Notes under the pieces: model-generated
Databases searched by the model: none
Told to the model about the DNA's origin: nothing
The model's input: the letters and a program-made list of their open reading frames with translations, nothing else
In this document: positions 14,410 through 17,189 of the stretch, piece by piece
Numbering within the stretch: the first letter of the stretch is position 1
How the letters are laid out: every line of letters begins with the position of its first letter
Program-made: the position numbers and the translations under genes
NCBI GenBank assembly: GCA_002337545.1
Contig: DDGE01000071.1
Span: 973-18,161 of the forward strand
Origin: Phycisphaerales bacterium UBA1910
GTDB taxonomy: Bacteria; Planctomycetota; Phycisphaerae; Phycisphaerales; UBA1924
DNA: 17,189 nt
Direction of reading: 5' to 3'

Positions 14410-16911
14410 ATGAGAACACGAACGAAGACCGCCACACTGCTGAGCGCCATCACTTTGCTTGCTGGGCATACATACGCTCAGAACATGCCTCAACCCGGCG
14501 ACTTGCTCATTTCCGCGATCGATGTGGATACCGGCTTGCCCGATATTTTCCATATCACCCCTGGCGGAGTTATCGTCGATACGGGGTTGATGACGAACGA
14601 ATACACGAGCACCGTCGAGCTCTCGCCCGTGACGCCGATCACCAGCGGCGGGCTTGAGTTCGTCGTGCTCGACAACGGATCGGGCATGCTCCGCCATACA
14701 TATTTCAGTGATGGTGCAAACGAGGGTGGTCCGGTGTACACATCGCTGATCGATCGTGAGCTTGGATTCGACTCCTTTGATAATCCGATCGTGGGTTTCG
14801 ACAACCCCATCGTGGCCTTCGACAATCCGATCGTGGCGTTTACGCCGGGGATGATCGGGCTGCAGCACCCGATGCGTGCGAACATGCCTGATTTCTTCGA
14901 GGACCCGTCTTTCGGATTCGAAGACCCATCGTTCGGCTTTGAGGATCCATCATTTGGATTTGAAGATCCTTCATTCGGCTTCACGGCGAACTCGGCGATC
15001 ATCGGATACGCAGGACTGGGAACCGAATATGAGTTCGCGATCAGCGGTGGCACCGTCGCGGCAGGGCTTGCCTATCCGCGTGCATGGTTCATCGATCCCG
15101 ACGAGATCAATCAGTACGACGGGATCGACGGCGAGTCGTATACGAACTACGCCGGGTTTGCGGTCTTCATCGAAGGTGCGCGAATGGGTTCGGGTGTCTA
15201 CCTTGCTCCACTGGATCGCGCATCGATCGAATCACGATCACTCGAGCTGTATCCACTCGCAGTTGGCGGTGTGTTCGATGGTTCATTCAGTATCGACGGC
15301 ATGCATATAGACCCGGTGATCCCGGGGCACGCCTTTGTGTGGGGCACCGATGGGGTTGCTCGCGGGAACGGGATGCCCCAGCCGGTGATCTATCGCATCG
15401 AGAATGACGGCTCGGTCGCTGAGCTCAGCAGAGGGGGTGAGCTCCAGGCAATCGACGACATGGTCGTGTCAACAGATGGCACGATCTATGTCGTTGATTC
15501 CACAACAACCACCGGCAAGATCGTCGCGATCGACACCCAGACCGGCACCCAGACGCTCATCGCGACCGGTGGTGACGTGTTCGAGAGCCCGCTGAGCATC
15601 AGCGTCGTGCAGCGTCGAGCGCAGGTGTTTACGGTCGATACCATCAGCGATTTTCACGACGCGAACCCGGGCGATGGGTACCCGGGCAACGCGTCGTTCC
15701 AGACCAGCCTGCGATCGGCGATCGAGGAGGCAAACGCGCAGGGCGGATCGTTCACGATCGTTCTTCCTGCGGGGACCTACGCCGTCGATTCGCTCTCCGA
15801 CATCATCATCGATGGGAGCGACCTCACCATCGTTGGTTCTGGCGCTGATGCAACAGTTCTTACCGGCTCGAATGTGAGCCGTGTGTTCTATGCTCTCAAC
15901 AATGCATCCCTCAAGCTGCGGGATCTCACCATCGAGGATGGGCGTGCGAGTATCGGTTCTGGCGGCTGTATCTATACCAATGGCCCGTTGGCGATCGAGA
16001 ATGTTGTGATCCGCAGTGGATTTGCGGCGGGCGATGGCGGCGGGATCTATTCAAGTTCCTCGCTTCATGTCTACAAGTCACACTTCTCCGGCAATACATG
16101 CAACGGTGACGGCGGCGCTATCGTAGATGCGGCGGGGCATACGGTGATTGATCGCAGTTCATTCTTCGAGAACGAAGCGGTGAACGGTGGTGCGCTGTGG
16201 ATCGGTCTCTCGAGCGTTGATATCACCAACTCAACCTTCTATCTGAACTTCGCGTTTGTCGACGGCGGCGCGATCCATCACAGATCGAACTTACCCTTGC
16301 GGGTGCTTCACAGCACATTCCTCGAGAACGAGGCGGGCGAGTTTCCTGACGGCCCCTCCGCGGGCGGGATCGATTCGAGTACAGCGTCCTCTGATCCGAT
16401 CATCAAGTCCAGTGTGTTCGCGTACAACACTTTCGACGGCGAGCTTGCCGATGTCTATGGGGACTTCTCGCTCGCAGACCACTCGCTCTTCACGACCCTT
16501 GACGGCGCATCGTTCGGCTCGCTGAGCTCCGTGCTCGTGGGCGACAACCCACTCTTGTCTGGCACACCGACGCAGATCGGTGTGACCCACGCGTTCGCAC
16601 CCATGCCCGGCAGCCCGATCATCGACGCCGGTGCCACGGACGAGTTCCCCGCCTTCGAACAGCTCGGGTATAACCGTTCGCTTGATGGAGATGGGGACCT
16701 GATCGCGGCACCCGACATGGGCGCTTCTGAGGCCGAGGGCGTCTGCCCGGCAGACCTTACAGGTAACGGCACACTCGACTTCTTCGATGTCAGTGCCTTC
16801 CTTGGTGCATACAACGCGATGAACCCTGTGGCAGATTTCACAGGAGACGGCGTGCTGAACTTCTTCGATGTCAGCGCCTTCCTCGGTGCGTACAACGCGG
16901 GGTGCCCCTGA
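14410..16911 (+). CDS. Secreted beta-helix protein with heptapeptide repeats and GC-type dockerin end
   Basis: I place the start at the ATG at 14410 (833 aa): GGAG lies seven bases upstream and a signal peptide follows (MRTRTK, core LLSAITLLAG, cleavage TYA|QNM at 23). The earlier in-frame ATG at 14356 falls in the putative -10 box. Residues 123-143 hold three FDNPIV[GA] repeats and 163-190 four FEDPSFG repeats. The following part to about 400 has propeller-like strands (DGTIYVVDSTTTTGKIVAID). Residues about 405-460 resemble the CSLREA-type entry to surface beta-helices (SLRSAIEEANAQG, IVLPAGTY). A right-handed beta-helix runs to about 690, with GGxI/GGA turns and NSTFYLN-like rungs. Residues 730-775 match the choice-of-anchor Q ending (GSPIIDAG, DMGASE). 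The dockerin-like module is encoded by 16744-16908. Probably a surface adhesin. It is divergent from the sigma-kinase unit and may be its target. Confidence 0.9.
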   Translation: MRTRTKTATLLSAITLLAGHTYAQNMPQPGDLLISAIDVDTGLPDIFHITPGGVIVDTGLMTNEYTSTVELSPVTPITSGGLEFVVLDNGSGMLRHTYFSDGANEGGPVYTSLIDRELGFDSFDNPIVGFDNPIVAFDNPIVAFTPGMIGLQHPMRANMPDFFEDPSFGFEDPSFGFEDPSFGFEDPSFGFTANSAIIGYAGLGTEYEFAISGGTVAAGLAYPRAWFIDPDEINQYDGIDGESYTNYAGFAVFIEGARMGSGVYLAPLDRASIESRSLELYPLAVGGVFDGSFSIDGMHIDPVIPGHAFVWGTDGVARGNGMPQPVIYRIENDGSVAELSRGGELQAIDDMVVSTDGTIYVVDSTTTTGKIVAIDTQTGTQTLIATGGDVFESPLSISVVQRRAQVFTVDTISDFHDANPGDGYPGNASFQTSLRSAIEEANAQGGSFTIVLPAGTYAVDSLSDIIIDGSDLTIVGSGADATVLTGSNVSRVFYALNNASLKLRDLTIEDGRASIGSGGCIYTNGPLAIENVVIRSGFAAGDGGGIYSSSSLHVYKSHFSGNTCNGDGGAIVDAAGHTVIDRSSFFENEAVNGGALWIGLSSVDITNSTFYLNFAFVDGGAIHHRSNLPLRVLHSTFLENEAGEFPDGPSAGGIDSSTASSDPIIKSSVFAYNTFDGELADVYGDFSLADHSLFTTLDGASFGSLSSVLVGDNPLLSGTPTQIGVTHAFAPMPGSPIIDAGATDEFPAFEQLGYNRSLDGDGDLIAAPDMGASEAEGVCPADLTGNGTLDFFDVSAFLGAYNAMNPVADFTGDGVLNFFDVSAFLGAYNAGCP
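14776..14838 (+). repeat. Coding repeat block A: three 21-base units, peptide FDNPIV[GA]
   Basis: Three exact 7-residue units (residues 123-143 of the protein starting at 14410). Wobble bases differ between units (TTT/TTC, GAT/GAC, AAT/AAC, CCG/CCC), while the peptide is kept except for the last Gly/Ala. The block ends with F-T. Confidence 0.9.
14896..14979 (+). repeat. Coding repeat block B: four 21-base units, peptide FEDPSFG
   Basis: Four identical 7-residue units (residues 163-190), 19 residues after block A. Phe, Glu, Asp, Pro, Ser and Gly codons are varied from unit to unit, so the DNA units are far less alike than the peptides. The block again ends with F-T. The pattern F-[DE]-[ND]-P-x-[VF]-[GA] is shared with block A. 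Confidence 0.9.
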
Positions 16912-17048
16912 CCCCTAAGACATGCATTGACCTGCGAACAAAATCACGGTTCTGTCTAATCAAATGATTGTCAGGCAGAGAAGAAGCTCTGACTTCTATC
17001 ACTCGCAAATGCGAGCCGAGAAGCTTTCAATCAGATGATGATTGTACT

Positions 17049-17189
17049 TCAGGGACATCCGGCGTTGAACGCGTTGAGGTATGCTGAGACATCGAAAAAA
17101 TCGAACATGCCATCGCCATCGAAATCTGCGATTGGTTCCTGCGCTGAGAAGGCGTTGATGAACATGCTCACATCAAAGAAGTCCAACAC
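17049..17189 (-). CDS. C-terminus of another GC-type dockerin-anchored protein (cut by window edge)
   Basis: The minus-strand frame from the right edge encodes 46 residues with no Met start in view, then TGA at 17049-17051. It contains both Ca-loop repeats: VLDFFDVSMFINAF, then ADFDGDGMFDFFDVSAYLNAF, ending NAGCP. The second loop has the full D-x-D-G-D-G-x-x-D core. The bulk of the protein lies beyond the window. It converges with the gene ending at 16911. The 137-base gap holds only weak hairpins (CTCGC-AAAT-GCGAG at 17002-17015; AATCA / TGATT at 16958-16969) without a T-run, so no terminator is called. Confidence 0.85.
   Translation of the reverse strand: MLDFFDVSMFINAFSAQEPIADFDGDGMFDFFDVSAYLNAFNAGCP

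Noticed and set aside
16944..17040. Several small hairpins between the two convergent dockerin-type genes
   Set aside because: Stems are 5 bp or less, or mismatched, and none is followed by a T-run, so a terminator is not supported.

Overview
The window looks like chromosome of a marine planctomycete of the class Phycisphaerae (order Phycisphaerales). The main evidence is that five complete or near-complete proteins and one clipped protein all end in the same ~55-residue C-terminal module: Cys-x-x-Asp, two 27-residue Ca-loop repeats with a core like GDGxLDFFDVSAFLNAYNA, then a terminal Gly-Cys-Pro. This is the GC-type dockerin-like module known from Phycisphaerales. The ECF sigma factor coupled to a Ser/Thr kinase with TPR repeats is also typical of planctomycetes. 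No tRNA, rRNA, CRISPR array or intact mobile element was seen.

Layout. (1) Positions 3-2567 (+): 3' part of a large secreted-type protein with a coiled coil, an Ig/cadherin-like domain and the dockerin-like end, followed by a strong intrinsic terminator. (2) Positions 10804 down to 2768 (-): three closely spaced genes, probably one operon, encoding secreted repeat proteins: a two-component-regulator-type beta-propeller; a choice-of-anchor J / beta-helix / Ig-like protein; and an FG-GAP plus SBBP double propeller. Each has a signal peptide and the dockerin-like end. A textbook sigma-54 (-24/-12) promoter lies 48 bases upstream of the first gene. (3) Positions 14260 down to 11205 (-): an ECF sigma factor gene (GTG start) overlapping by ATGA a kinase gene whose product carries an N-terminal anti-sigma-type zinc motif, a complete Hanks-type kinase, one membrane span and C-terminal TPRs. 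(4) Divergent from the sigma gene, 14410-16911 (+): a secreted beta-helix protein with two blocks of an unusual heptapeptide repeat (FDNPIV[GA] x3, FEDPSFG x4). The 149-base divergent gap holds a terminator-like hairpin and a sigma-70-like promoter. (5) Positions 17189 down to 17049 (-): only the C-terminus of a further dockerin-type protein, convergent with (4).

How the parts may work together. The structural genes appear to supply cell-surface or exported adhesion-type proteins sharing one C-terminal sorting or docking tag. The sigma/kinase pair is a membrane-linked signalling unit that could control some of them, most simply the divergent gene. The three-gene operon seems to be under RpoN and so to need a separate enhancer-binding activator, which is not in the window. 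These links are inference from position and promoter sequence. No cohesin-like partner or sortase-like enzyme is present here.
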